A stretch of DNA of 64,000 nucleotides. It comes from Microbacterium sp. NIBRBAC000506063. Lineage in GTDB: Bacteria > Actinomycetota > Actinomycetes > Actinomycetales > Microbacteriaceae. The notes below the pieces were generated by a model. That model saw only the letters and a list, made by a program, of their open reading frames with translations, ran no database searches and had not been told where the DNA came from. The stretch is taken from the NCBI RefSeq assembly GCF_017968845.1, contig NZ_CP072877.1, positions 1 through 64,000 of the forward strand. Direction: 5' to 3'. Below are positions 8,501 to 18,401 of the stretch, piece by piece. The position numbers and the translations under genes are program-made. Numbering within the stretch: the stretch's first letter is position 1; each line of letters opens with the position of its first letter.

Positions 8501-9596
8501 CCGACACCGTGACCCGCACCGCACCGAAACGGCTCTCCACACTCGACAAGTGGCTGCCGCTGTGGATCGGCCTCGCCATGGTCGCCGGTCTCCTCCTCGG
8601 CCGGTTCGTGCCTGTGCTCTCCGACGTGCTGTCCGCGATGGAGGTCGGTGGGATCTCGGTCCCGATCGGGCTGGGCCTGCTGGTGATGATGTATCCGGTG
8701 CTCGCGAAGGTCCGCTACGACAAGGTCGCCGCCGTCACCGAAGACAAGAAGCTCCTGGTCTCTTCGCTCGTGCTGAACTGGCTCGTGGGGCCGGCGGTGA
8801 TGTTCGCCCTGGCCTGGATCTTCCTGCCGGATCTGCCCGAGTACCGCACCGGGCTGATCATCGTCGGGCTCGCCCGCTGCATCGCGATGGTCGTGATCTG
8901 GAACGATCTGGCCTGCGGTGACCGGGAAGCGACCGCGGTGCTGGTGGCGATCAACTCGGTGTTCCAGGTCGTCGCGTTCTCCCTGCTGGGCTGGTTCTAT
9001 CTCACCGTCCTGCCGGGCTGGCTGGGGCTGGACACGCAAGGGCTGGAGATCTCGGTCTGGCAGATCGCGCTGAATGTGATCGTCTTCCTCGGCGTCCCCC
9101 TCGCCGCGGGGTTCGCCTCGCGGTGGATCGGCGAGAAGCGGAAGGGGCGCGACTGGTACGAGGAGACGTTCCTTCCGAGGGTCGGGCCGTGGGCGCTGTA
9201 CGGCCTGCTGTTCACGATCGTGCTGCTGTTCGCCCTCCAGGGCGAACAGGTCACCTCCCGGCCGATGGACGTCGCCCGGATCGCACTTCCCTTGCTGGTG
9301 TACTTCGGGCTGATGTGGTTCGCGGGGCTGCTGCTCGGCAAGGGCATCGGCCTGAGCTACGCGCGATCGACGACGCTCGCGTTCACCGCGGCCGGGAACA
9401 ACTTCGAACTGGCCATCGCGGTCGCCATCGGCACCTTCGGCGCGGCCTCCGGGCAGGCCTTGGCGGGGTCGTCGGCCCGCTCATCGAGGTGCCCGTGTTG
9501 GTGGGGCTGGTCTACGTCTCGCTCTGGGCGGCGAAAGCCTGGTTCCGCACGGACCCCTACGCCACCGAATCCACGATCGAATCGAGGACGTCATGA
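8497..9596 (+). CDS. acr3: Arsenite efflux pump of the ACR3 family, frame broken once
   Basis: A membrane carrier that exports arsenite. About ten membrane helices are visible, and the Acr3 hallmarks include ARCIAMVVIWNDLACGD and TLAFTAAGNNFELAIA. The frame breaks at a GGGG run (9465-9468). Adding one G turns the following noise into VVGPLIEVPVLVGLVYVSL, the expected last helix, which ends with TGA at 9594-9596 overlapping the arsR ATG. Reconstructed length is about 366 residues, normal for Acr3. As written, the gene would make a protein with a wrong C-terminus reading into arsR. A homopolymer error is more likely than a mutation. Confidence 0.85.
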
Positions 9597-10593
9597 CCGA
9601 CACCGCTGTCCTTCCCGACGCCGAGGCGTGCGCGCCCTCCGCGATGCACGCGATCGGCGCCGACGCAGCTGCGACTGTGGCCGGGGCGCTCAAGGCGCTG
9701 GCGGATCCGCTGCGGCTGCGGATGCTGTCCGCGATCGCGACCGACCCGCGCGGCGAGTCCTGCGTGTGCGATCTCGCGGAGCTCGCCGACGTGTCCCAGC
9801 CGACCGTCTCCCACCATCTGAAGGTGTTGAAGGAGACCGGGATGCTGCGGTCCGAGCGGCGCAGTACGTGGGTCTGGTACCGGATCGCGCCGGGCAAGCA
9901 GCGCGCCGTCGCGGCCCTCCTCGACGCGTTCGCACCAGCGGCAGTCGCCGACGAGCCGGAGGACGCTCAGGCGCGAGTTGAAGCGTTGCGGCAGATGGAC
10001 GCCCGCGTGACCCGGCTCGCCGAGGAACTGGCCAACGAGCTGACCGGGCTGCACCGTGATGTCGTGATCGCGATCGTGCGCGAGTCCTACGCGGGCCTGG
10101 TGCGGTCGGCGAAGCTGACGCAGCACATGATCCCGCTGACCGAGCGCTTCGCCCGCCAGCGCCTCGCCGACCTCACCCGGGATCGGTCTTCGGGGTGCCG
10201 CAGGTGCTGTTCGTGTGCGTGCAGAACGCGGGCCGTTCCCAGCTCGCCGCCGCCATCGTCAACCAGCTCGCCGACGGCCGAGTGATCGCCCGTTCCGCAG
10301 GCTCGACCCCGGCGTCGGACCTGCACCCGCACGTGCGCTCCCTGCTCGTCGAGATCGAAGGCGAGCAGGAGGCTCGGGATGCGTTCCCGAAGCCGCTGAC
10401 CGACGACGCCGTCCGCGCCGCGGACGTTGTGGTGACGATGGGCTGCGGCGACGTGTGCCCGATCATCCCGGGTGTCCGCTACGAGGATTGGGCCGTCGGC
10501 GACCCCGCCCTCGCCTCCCCGCAAGGGGTCGACGCGATCCGACACGACATCGAGTCCCGCGTCCGCGCCCTCCTCGCGACCCTCACCGACTGA
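9593..10593 (+). CDS. arsR-arsC: ArsR regulator fused to arsenate reductase ArsC, frame broken once
   Basis: Residues 15-100 are an ArsR winged helix with the metal site CVCDLAELADVSQPTVSHH. Residues about 120-190 form a three-helix bundle (QMDARVTRLAEELANELTG ... ERFARQRLADL) like the one fused to actinobacterial mycothiol-dependent ArsC. The frame breaks at a GGGG run near 10192-10195. Adding one G gives VPQVLFVCVQNAGRSQ, the Cys-x5-Arg phosphatase loop, and the reductase runs to 10593. So this was probably one ArsR-helix bundle-ArsC polypeptide of about 333 residues. Alternatively ArsC could start separately at GTG 10195, overlapping the regulator. It senses As(III) and reduces arsenate to arsenite for Acr3. 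Confidence 0.75.
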
Positions 10594-10608
10594 AAGAAGC
10601 CAAAGTTC

Positions 10609-11013
10609 ATGACCGTTCAGCAGCCCTCTGTCCTGTTCGTCTGCGTCCACAACGCCGGCCGCTCCCAGATGGCCGCCGGCTACCTCCGCCACCTCGCCGC
10701 AGGCCGCATCGAGGTCCGCTCGGCCGGGTCCATGCCCGCCGAGCAGATCAACCCCGTGGCCGTCGAAGCCATGCGCGAGGAAGGGATTGACATCACCGCC
10801 GAGCAGCCGAAGGTGCTCACCACCGAGGCGGTGCAGGCCTCCGACGTGGTGATCACGATGGGCTGCGGCGACGCCTGCCCGTTCTTCCCGGGCAAGCGGT
10901 ACGAGGACTGGAAGCTCGACGACCCCGCCGGACAGGGCATCGAGGCGGTGCGCCCGATCCGCGACGAGATCAAGGGGCGCATCGAAGCGCTCTTGGTAGA
11001 GCTGCTCGTCTGA
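10609..11013 (+). CDS. arsC: Arsenate reductase, LMW-phosphatase type
   Basis: A 134-residue enzyme that reduces arsenate to arsenite. The catalytic loop C12-VHNAGR18-SQ is at the N-terminus, and MGCGDACPFFPGKRYEDW carries the second Cys pair and the Asp-containing segment used in this family. It lacks the three-helix bundle seen in the upstream copy, so the operon has two different ArsC types. It lies 15 bases after the first arsC and is the last gene before a strong terminator. Confidence 0.92.
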   Translation: MTVQQPSVLFVCVHNAGRSQMAAGYLRHLAAGRIEVRSAGSMPAEQINPVAVEAMREEGIDITAEQPKVLTTEAVQASDVVITMGCGDACPFFPGKRYEDWKLDDPAGQGIEAVRPIRDEIKGRIEALLVELLV

Positions 11014-11028
11014 GGGAGTGTGAGCGCC

Positions 11029-11061
11029 GGAGGGGCAAGCAACATCGGCGCTTGCCCCTCC
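11029..11061 (+). terminator. Terminator of the ars operon
   Basis: A perfect 12-base stem (GGAGGGGCAAGC / GCTTGCCCCTCC) with a nine-base loop lies 16 bases after the arsC stop. There is no long T-run. The stem is symmetrical, so it could also limit transcription from the minus-strand genes that end at 11149. Confidence 0.75.
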
Positions 11062-11148
11062 CATGCTCTTGAGGGAGCTCGATCCATGCGGGGAACATCG
11101 TTGTGCCGCGGGTGTGGCCCGCTAATTGCGTCCCCAGTGGTTGTCGCT

Positions 11149-11457
11149 CTATCGAGAAGCGCCTCGCAGCGCTGCTTCGATCTGCTCCGGCGTGGGCGCT
11201 CCGGCGAATCCGCTTTCCGTCGAGTAGACGCGGCACGCGAGCGAGCGGACCGGTGCGGTCGGGAACAGGTCGACGCCGTCGACTAGGAGCGTGGGTGATC
11301 CTCCGAACGGAGAATTCGTCGCTTCGGCCTCGGTCCGGATGGCTACCAGTTCGACGGCCACGTCCACAAATCCGATTGCGTCCAGCGCAGCACGCGCGTT
11401 GGCTTCGGCGATGTCCGTGTTCGGGCAGTCGAGGATGTGCAACAGTTCGACCTTCAT
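11149..11457 (-). CDS. Small thioredoxin-fold-like protein after the metal ATPase
   Basis: A 102-residue protein starting MKVELLHILDCPNTD. It has one Cys-Pro near the N-terminus, a beta strand-helix pattern, and SPTLLVDGVDLF, which resembles the cis-Pro loop of thioredoxin folds. Such proteins occur beside mercury and cadmium genes and are often annotated as thioredoxin-like or alkylmercury-lyase-like. It overlaps the ATPase gene by four bases (ATGA), so it belongs to the cmtR operon. A metal- or thiol-handling role is inferred from that. Confidence 0.6.
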   Translation of the reverse strand: MKVELLHILDCPNTDIAEANARAALDAIGFVDVAVELVAIRTEAEATNSPFGGSPTLLVDGVDLFPTAPVRSLACRVYSTESGFAGAPTPEQIEAALRGASR

Positions 11458-13360
11458 GCGATCCGCTCTTTTCGGGTCCGAGCCGCGCGGAGCCCGTTGA
11501 GGATGACGACGACCTCGGCGATCTCGTGCACCAGCACCACCGCGGCCAGCCCCAGCACGCCGAACAGGGCCAGCGGGAGCAGGGCGGTGATGATCAGCAG
11601 CGACAGGATGATGTTCTGGTTGATGATGCGCCTGCCGCGACGGGCGTGGTCGAACGCCCGCGGGAGGAGCCGGAGGTCGTGGCCGGTGAAGGCGACGTCG
11701 GCGGACTCGATCGCGGCGTCGGAGCCGGTCGCGCCCATCGCGATGCCGATGTCCGCGGCGGCCAAGGCGGGGGCGTCGTTGATGCCATCGCCGATCATCG
11801 CGACCGAGCCGTGCCCGCCCAGTTTGCTGATCGCGGTGGCCTTGTCCTCCGGGCGCAGCTCGGCGCGCACGTCCTCGATCCCGGCCTGCGCGGCCAGCGC
11901 CCGGGCGGTGCGGGCGTTGTCACCGGTGAGCATCGTCACCCCGACGCCCTGGGCGGCGAGGGTGCGGACCACCTCTGGGACCTCGGGGCGCAGCTCGTCG
12001 CGGACACCGACCGCGGCGACCGGGGCGTCGTCGCGGTGCACGATCACGACGGTCATGCCCTGCTCCTCCAAGCCCGCGACCTGGTCCTTGAGCGTCCCCG
12101 CGTCCAGCCAGCGGGGGCTACCGACGGTGACCCTGGCCCCGTCGATGCTGCCTTCGATGCCGTGCCCGGCCTGCTCGGTCACGTCCAAGGCGGCGGGAGC
12201 TCCGGGGCGGCGGCGGTGATCGCGGCGGCCAGCGGGTGGGTGCTATGCTGCTCCAGCGACGCAGCCCACGCCAACGCCTGCGCCTCGGTCACGCCCTCGG
12301 TGGTGAGCACGGCGGTGACGGCGGGCTCGTTGCGGGTGAGGGTGCCGGTCTTGTCGACGGCGACGTGGCGGATCACGCCGAACCGCTCGAAGACCGCGCC
12401 GGACTTGATGATCACGCCGAATCTGCTCGCCGAGCCGATCGCGGCGACGACGGTCAGCGGGACCGAGATCGCCAGCGCGCACGGCGACGCGGCGACGAGC
12501 ACCACGAGGGCGCGGGTGATCCACAGCTCCGGGTCGCCGAGCAGCGAGCCGATGATCGCGACGAGGGCGGCGAGGATCAGCACGCCAGGCACGAGCGGCC
12601 GGGCGATCCGGTCGGCCAGGCGGGCGCGGTCGCCCTTCTCGGCCTGCGCCTGCTCGACCAGCTCCACGATCGTGGTCAACGAGTTGTCGGTGCCCGCCGC
12701 GGTCGTCTCGACCTCCAGGGCACCGGCGGTGTTGATCGCCCCGGCCGACACCGCGTCGCCGGGCTCGACCTCCACCGGGATCGACTCCCCGGTGATCGCC
12801 GAGGTGTCAAGGCTCGACCGGCCCGTGCGGACGATCCCGTCGGTCGCGATCCGCTCACCCGGACGCACGAGCATCAGCTGACCAACGGCCAGATCCTTCG
12901 CGGCGACCTCCACGGACGCGCCATCCCGCCGGATGGTCGCGGTCTCCGGGACCAGCTTGAGCAGCGCCCGCAGCCCGCCGCGGGCGCGATCCATGGCCTT
13001 GTCCTCCAGCGCTTCGGCGATGGAGTACAGGAACGCCAACGCCGCGGCCTCCTCGACGTAGCCGAGGACCACCGCGCCGACCGCGCTGATCGTCATCAGC
13101 AGCCCGATGCCCAGCTTGCCCGTGAACAGCTTGCGGACCGCGCCGGGCGTGAACGTCGACGCACCCAGCAGCAGGCCGATCCAGAACGCCACCAGCGCCG
13201 GGATCTCCGCACCCGTCCATTCCAGGACCAGGCCCGTGCCGAAGGCGACGCCGGAGAACACCGGAACCATGATCCCGCGGTCACGCCACCACGGCCGCTC
13301 CTCCTCGGCCTCCTCGCCGACCCGGGTCTCCGGCTCGTCGCAGCCGCACGCCGCGCTCAC
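11454..13360 (-). CDS. ctpG: Heavy-metal P-type ATPase of the cmtR operon, frame broken once
   Basis: A membrane ATPase that exports a soft or transition metal, most likely Cd/Pb or Zn given the CmtR partner. In order: a CGC motif at the N-terminus, membrane helices, the TGES actuator loop, the metal-site helix with AASPCALAISVP, DKTGTLTRN (phosphorylated Asp), GDGINDAPALAAADIG, and a final HEIAEVVVILNGLRA helix. SPC instead of CPC is the P1B-4-type signature. The frame breaks at plus-strand 12195-12197; one extra base joins APELP to AALDVTEQAGHG. GTG 13360 overlaps the cmtR stop (GTGA), so translation is coupled. The symbol follows the M. tuberculosis cmtR-ctpG pair and is tentative. Confidence 0.8.
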
Positions 13361-13716
13361 GCGCCCGCTCCCGTCCCGCAGCAGCCCGGCACCGTGCACT
13401 CGGCATCCACGCACGGCGCGTGCTCGTCCACGGCCAGCGTCACGTCCACCAGCGCCGTGAGCGCCGCCGCGAGGTGCGGGTCGGCGATCTCGTAGCGCGT
13501 CTGCCGCCCCTCGGGCTCGGCGACCACGATCCCGCAGTCGCGCAGACAGGTCAGATGGTTCGACACGTTCGAGCGCGTCAGCTCCAGCTCGCGCGAGAGC
13601 ACGGCCGGGTAGCTCGGGCCGTCCAGCAGGGTCATCAGGATCCGGGAGCGCGTCGGATCCGCCATGGCCCGGCCCAGCCGGTTCATGACGTCAAGACGCG
13701 AAGCAATAGTCAGCAT
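13357..13716 (-). CDS. cmtR: Cd/Pb-sensing ArsR-family repressor CmtR
   Basis: A 119-residue winged-helix repressor. Cys57, Cys61 and Cys102 are at the same positions as the Cd(II)/Pb(II) ligands reported for M. tuberculosis CmtR, and the stretch LTRSNVSNHLTCLRDCGIVV is nearly the same. Metal binding should release it from DNA and switch on the P-type ATPase and the small protein after it. A palindrome directly upstream is the likely operator. A further CCG..GCCG Cys cluster lies at the C-terminus. Confidence 0.9.
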   Translation of the reverse strand: MLTIASRLDVMNRLGRAMADPTRSRILMTLLDGPSYPAVLSRELELTRSNVSNHLTCLRDCGIVVAEPEGRQTRYEIADPHLAAALTALVDVTLAVDEHAPCVDAECTVPGCCGTGAGA

Positions 13717-13717
13717 A

Positions 13718-13734
13718 CACTGAACTATACAGTG
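13718..13734 (-). promoter_or_regulatory. CmtR operator overlapping a leaderless promoter
   Basis: The perfect inverted repeat CACTG-N7-CAGTG lies one base upstream of the cmtR start (13716). On the minus strand its centre contains TATAGT, a -10 box seven bases before the ATG, with no Shine-Dalgarno in between. A repressor bound here would block RNA polymerase directly, and the mRNA is probably leaderless. Confidence 0.6.
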
Positions 13735-13764
13735 AACGCTGACCTATTGTCGGCTCCGATAACC

Positions 13765-15015
13765 TCAACTTCGACTATGAACGCCACGCGGCGGGAGGAG
13801 TGGCTGCTCCGCGCAGGCCCTCGTCCACGCGCTGGCGATCATCAGGGCCGTCCCGACTGCAGCCAGGGCGGTCAGGACAGCGAATGCCCTCGCGTAGCTC
13901 CCGGTCACCTCGGCGAGGACGGCCCCGGCGAACGGGGCGAGGGCAGCGGCCAGCAGGACCGGGAGGCCGAGGACGCCGGAGAGGTGGCCGTAGGCGCGCT
14001 CTCCCCAGCGGTCGGTGATCGCGGTCGCCTGCAGCAGCGTGGCGATCCCGCGGCCGACTCCGGCGAGCATCGACGCCGCAATCAGCAGGCCCACCGGGCC
14101 CGGCACCACGGCCAGGACCAGCGTGCTCGCAGTCACCAGGATGAACACGGCGGCGGTGCGCGCGGTCAGCGAGGCCCGGTGCGCCAGGCCGGTGTAGACG
14201 AGGCGTCCGGCGACCTGGCCGACGCCCCCGAGGCCGAGCACCCAGGCTGCGGCCCGGGCGTCGAGGCCGCGCTCGAGCATGAGCGGGACCAGGGCCAGCA
14301 GGCCCGTGTACATGGCCAGCGACGCCGCGGTCAAACCGCCCGTGAGCAGCCAGAACCGCGCGCTGCGCAGGACCGCGACGGCATGGGCGCTGTCGGTGGC
14401 GGGCGCGTCGCGATGCCCGCGCGCGGGCCAGGGGCGTCGCAGCAGGAGCGAGTGGGCCGGCACTGTGACGACGGCGAGGGTGGCTGCCGCCCACAGGTAG
14501 GTCGCCCGCCAGCCCAGCTGCTCGCCGGCGGTCGCCGTCAGCGGCGCGAAGACCGTGCTGGCCAGGCCCGCGACGAGCGTCAGGGTGGCCAGTGCCCCGA
14601 GGCGGCGTGCGTCGAACCAGCCGGTGATCGCGGCGAACGCCGGCGGGTAGAGCACCCCGGCCATCGCGGCCCCGGCCAGCACCCAGCCGGCGAGGAAGAC
14701 CGGCAGGCTCCATGCCGTGCCGATCACCACGAGAGCCAGGACCCCGAGGGCCGACCCGACCGTCATGACCAGCCGCGGTCCGCGCCGGTCGATGACGCGG
14801 CCGATCGGCACCCCGACCAGCGCCGAGACCACCAGTGCCGCCGAGAACGCCGAGGTGACGGCCACCGTGGACCAGCCGGTGTCGGCGCTGATCCGCGGCG
14901 CGAGCACCGGGAAGGCGTAGTAGAGCAGCCCCCAGGAGACGATCTCGGTTACGCACAGGGCCGCCAGCACCGCGCCGAGCGACGGGCGGGGTCCGGGCTC
15001 AGGCAACGGCGGCAC
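13765..15015 (-). CDS. MFS transporter in the arsenic block
   Basis: A 416-residue transporter of the major facilitator superfamily with about twelve hydrophobic helices. It has the motif-A-like loop GVPIGRVIDRRGPR after helix 2 and a long central loop near residues 195-210. GTG 15015 is used; the start overlaps the end of the ArsO-like gene by 17 bases, so the two are co-transcribed. The substrate cannot be read from sequence. Its place beside flavin monooxygenases in an arsenic island suggests export of an arsenic species or conjugate. The frame is intact. Confidence 0.8.
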   Translation of the reverse strand: MPPLPEPGPRPSLGAVLAALCVTEIVSWGLLYYAFPVLAPRISADTGWSTVAVTSAFSAALVVSALVGVPIGRVIDRRGPRLVMTVGSALGVLALVVIGTAWSLPVFLAGWVLAGAAMAGVLYPPAFAAITGWFDARRLGALATLTLVAGLASTVFAPLTATAGEQLGWRATYLWAAATLAVVTVPAHSLLLRRPWPARGHRDAPATDSAHAVAVLRSARFWLLTGGLTAASLAMYTGLLALVPLMLERGLDARAAAWVLGLGGVGQVAGRLVYTGLAHRASLTARTAAVFILVTASTLVLAVVPGPVGLLIAASMLAGVGRGIATLLQATAITDRWGERAYGHLSGVLGLPVLLAAALAPFAGAVLAEVTGSYARAFAVLTALAAVGTALMIASAWTRACAEQPLLPPRGVHSRS

Positions 15016-16062
15016 CCCGCAGCAGCCTGGTCAGGGCGTCGACGACGTGCTGGGCGTCGCGGTGCACCCCGCGCAGCGTGTTCGAGGAGAACGACCGCTG
15101 GAACTCCACACCGAGGAAGCCCAGCCCCGGCAGCGCGGTCGAGACACCGCGGTCGTGCCGGAGCCTGCCGGCCCCGTCGAGGACGCCGAGCGAGGTCAGG
15201 TAGGTCAGGTGCGGCCGGTAGCCGGTCGCGAAGATCACGGCGTCGACCTGCTCCCGGGAGACGTCAGGCCACACGACCCCGTCCGGGGACAACGCGGTGA
15301 ACATGGGCCGCTGGTCGGGCCGGCCCGCCTCCAGCGCCCGCTTGTACGTGTCGGTCCCAATCACCGGGGTGCCGGTGACGAGCCGTTCGAGGACCGATGG
15401 CGGGAGCAGGTCGGCGCGCGTGAGGCGCAGCCACCAGTGCAGGTCGCGTCCGGCGATCATCTGCGGCGCGAACCGGACCCGGTCCCGCACCGCCAGCGAC
15501 GTCTCCGCGTGCTCGGCGAGCTCGTGGGCCACCTGCACGGCGGAGTTGCCCGCCCCGACGACCACGACCCGCTGCCCGGCGAACTCCTCCGGCGACCGGT
15601 AGTCGGCCACATGCAGAACCCGCCCTCGAATGCCTCCCTGCCGGGGATCGCCGGCACGTGGGGATTGCCGAACGAACCGGAGGCAGCGACGAGCGCGTCG
15701 CCGACCAGGCTGCTCCCGTCAGCCAGCTCCACCGTGAACGCCGGCCCGTCGGCGGTGACGTCGACGACGCGGGCATTGGTCCGGACCTCGACGCCGAGCT
15801 GGTCGGCGTATCCGCGCAGGTACTCGACGACCTCGTCGCGCCCTGGGTAGCCGTCCGGGTCGCCGGGGAACGAGTACCCGGGGAAGGAACTGAACCGGCG
15901 TGGGGAGAACAGGCGCAGGCTGTCGTAGTAGCACGGCCACGACCCCACCGGCTCCGGGCCGGCCTCCAGCACGACCGGCTCCCAGCCCCGGTCGCGTCCG
16001 GTGCGGGCGGCAGCGAGGCCAGACTGCCCGCCACCGACGACCAGCAAGCGGCCCCGACTCAT
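14999..16062 (-). CDS. ArsO-like flavin monooxygenase, frame broken once
   Basis: An FAD- and NADPH-dependent oxidoreductase. The first Rossmann site is LLVVGGGQSGLAAARTGR near residue 6, followed by the substrate segment YYDSLRLFSPRRFSSFPG. The second site is VVVVGAGNSAVQVAHELA, and the family motif ATGYRPHL appears near the C-terminus. The frame breaks at plus-strand 15619-15621; one extra base joins EAFEGG to VLHVADYRSPEEFAGQ. It resembles arsO of Streptomyces arsenic islands, whose substrate was not clearly defined to my knowledge. It overlaps the next gene by four bases upstream and the MFS gene downstream. Confidence 0.75.
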
Positions 16063-17374
16063 CCGTCCGCCCTCGCGCCGATCTGGACCAGCTGCGGACC
16101 AGGCGCGCAGCACGAACCCGAGGCCGCCTGATCGTCCGGGGCGTCGAACAGGCCAGACCCGCCACACACCCCAGTGTCCGGCAGGACGAGGTCGACGCGC
16201 GCGGCAGCCTCACGGTCGCCGGCGATCGCCGCGACGACGCTGCGGACCTGCTCGAACCCGGTCAGAGCCAGGAACGTCGGCGCCCGCCCGTACGACTTCG
16301 CCCCACGATGTAGAACCCCGGCTCCGGATGCGCGAGGTCTGCAGCTCCCGTGGCACGGACCGAGCCGCACGAATGCAGGTTCGGGTCCACCTCGACAGCG
16401 ACCTTCACCGGAGCCTGCAACCGCATGTCGAGACCGAGCCGGATCTCGGACAGGAACGACAGATCAGGCCGGAACCCGGTCGCGACGAACACGCGCGATG
16501 CCGGTTCCAAACGGCGGCCGTCCTCCGCGAGGAGCACAGCCTGCCCGTCCTCGACCGTCACCTCTTCGGTACGGAACCCGGTGACGAGATCCACGAGCCC
16601 GTCCTCGACCGCCTTCTTCGCCCGCTGACCCAGCGCACCGCGCTCGGGCAGCTCGTCCCCGCTCCCGCCGCCGAACGTGTTGCCGACCGTGCCGCGGCGC
16701 AGCACCCAGCTGATCCGCGTCCCCGGCACCCGCTTCGCTACCCGCGACAGTATCCCGATCGTCGTCGCAGCAGAATGACCGTTGCCGACCACCACCACAT
16801 GCTGACCGGCCAAGCCCAGGGCATCGTCGATCGCGGGCATGCGATGCTCCACCAGCCCCGCATCGACTGCAGCCTCCTCGCCGAGCGCGGGAGACCGTCA
16901 GCACCCGCGGGATTCGGGGTGTACCAGGTGCCCGACGCGTCGATCACCGCGTCGGTCTCGATCCGCTCCTGCCCACCATCCGTGCGGCGGACGTGCACGA
17001 CGAACGGCTGCTCCGCTCGCCCGGCATCGACCGCGAGATCCCGCCCCTTGCGCGCCGCTCCGACCACACGAGCCCCATACCGGACCCGGTCGCCCAGCGC
17101 GTCCGCAAGCGGGGCGAGATACCCTCGATCCACTGCGCCCCGGTCGGATAGCCTTTCTCCGGCGCCACCCACCCCGTCGGCTCCAGCAGGCGACGAGATG
17201 CCGCATCGGTGAGCTCCGTCCACGGCGAGAACAGCCGCACATGCCCCCACTCCGCAACAGCTGCCCCCGGACCATCACCGGCCTCCAGCACGAGCGGGTT
17301 CAATCCGCGTTCCAGTAGATGCGCGGCCGCTGCGAGCCCTGCGGGCCCGCACCGATAACGACGACGGAAACCAT
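16059..17374 (-). CDS. FAD-dependent NAD(P)-binding oxidoreductase, frame broken four times
   Basis: Reconstructed length is about 440 residues from ATG 17374. It has the N-terminal FAD site GAGPAGLAAAAHLLERG, HVRLFSPWTELTD, a mid-protein NADPH site VVVVGNGHSAATTIG, and the C-terminal segment FLALTGFEQVRSVVAAIAG followed by a Cys-rich tail (SGSCCAPGP). One base is missing at each of four runs: about 17343-17348, 17122-17124, 16890-16892 and 16301-16304. Four hits in one gene argue for sequencing error. The gene is divergent from arsR (17463) with ArsR-type sites between, and starts the operon that includes the ArsO-like and MFS genes. The Cys tail could bind As(III) (inference). Confidence 0.7.
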
Positions 17375-17388
17375 ACCCAACCTCCATG

Positions 17389-17443
17389 CATTGACGTTCT
17401 TCAATGTGAACGAGCCTGCCTCACGTATCGACAGATGTCAATG
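17389..17443. promoter_or_regulatory. Divergent ArsR operators
   Basis: CATTGA-N6-TCAATG at 17389-17406 is a perfect inverted repeat. TCGACAGATGTCAATG at 17428-17443 repeats one half-site. They sit between the flavoprotein gene (start 17374, minus) and arsR (start 17463, plus), where ArsR would control both directions and its own gene. Confidence 0.65.
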
Positions 17444-17462
17444 CGTAGGGCAGAATGGAGCC

Positions 17463-17810
17463 ATGAACGCCCTTCCCGCGACCATCGAGAGCACCCCCGA
17501 AGCCTCGACCTGCTGCATCCCCGGGCAGCCGCTCGATGACGCGACCGCGCAGCAGCTCGCCCGGGTGTTCAAAGCGCTCGGCGACCCCACCCGGGTCAAG
17601 CTCATGGCGATGATCGTCGGCAGCAGCGAGGGCGAGATGTGCGTGTGCGACCTCACCGAACCCGTCGGACTGTCGCAGCCGACCGTGTCACACCACATGA
17701 AACTCCTCGTCGAAGCCGGTCTCGTGACCCGCGAGCAACGCGGTAAGTGGGCCTACTACCAGCCCACAACCGACACGCTCGCCGGCGCCGCGCGGGCGTT
17801 CCTCTCCTGA
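17463..17810 (+). CDS. arsR: ArsR-family arsenic repressor
   Basis: A 115-residue winged-helix repressor with CVCDLTEPVGLSQPTVSHHM, the As(III)-binding Cys pair in the recognition helix, and another Cys pair at STCCIPG near the N-terminus. It starts at ATG 17463 with GGAG five bases upstream. It is divergent from the flavoprotein-ArsO-MFS operon and followed directly by an acetyltransferase gene. It is a second regulator distinct from the ArsR-ArsC fusion. Confidence 0.9.
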   Translation: MNALPATIESTPEASTCCIPGQPLDDATAQQLARVFKALGDPTRVKLMAMIVGSSEGEMCVCDLTEPVGLSQPTVSHHMKLLVEAGLVTREQRGKWAYYQPTTDTLAGAARAFLS

Positions 17811-18318
17811 CGCCAGATTCCCGGTTCCGGCCGATGGTCGAGTCCGACTGGCCCGAGGTCGCGAGCATCTACCAAGCCGGGATCGCCACCGGGCACGCCA
17901 CCTTCGAAGCTGTGCCGCCCGCGAACTGGGCCGCGTTCATCACTTGCAAACGCTCCGAGCTGAGCCTGGTAGCCCTCGACTCCGCAGATCGGGTCAACGG
18001 ATGGGTTGCCGCGGCCCCCACCTCAACGCGGACCGCCTATGCGGGCGTCGTCGAACACTCGATCTACATCCACCCCGATGCTGCAGGACAGGGCGTCGGC
18101 TCCAGGCTCCTGGCCGCATTCCTTGCCGTCGCCGACCACGCGGGCATCTGGACGGTCCAGTCCTCAATCTTCCCCGACAACACCGCAAGCCTGCGCCTCC
18201 ACGAGCGCGCCGGATTCCGCACCGTCGGCAGACGAGAACGCATCGCCCGCATGGACTACGGGCCGCACGCCGGCCGCTGGCGCGACACCATCCTCGTCGA
18301 ACGCCGCACCCCTGCTGA
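17807..18318 (+). CDS. GNAT acetyltransferase, ArsN-like, probably frame broken near the end
   Basis: A GCN5-type N-acetyltransferase of the phosphinothricin-acetyltransferase group. It has RFRPMVESDWPEVASIYQ, TAYAGVVEHSIYIHP, the acetyl-CoA loop AAGQGVGSRLLAAFL, and FPDNTASLRLHERAGF. Genes of this group in arsenic islands are called arsN. The start is unclear: a CTG at 17807 overlaps the arsR stop, and ATG 17834 lies inside the first strand. As written the frame runs to 18526, antisense to the next gene. One extra C in the CCCC run at 18309-18312 gives a natural stop at 18318 (ending TPC). Its substrate in arsenic resistance is inferred. Confidence 0.7.
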
Positions 18319-18401
18319 TCCCGCAGGAAGCCACGCTGAGGCTGCATCTTCCGTGAACATGCACACTCACACCTGCTCCAGCGACCTCTCAACCCGCATC
18401 T

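Noticed and set aside
13420..15300. 626-codon plus-strand frame opposite cmtR and the MFS gene
   Set aside because: Low-complexity Arg/Gly/Gln text; the minus strand has full family sequences.
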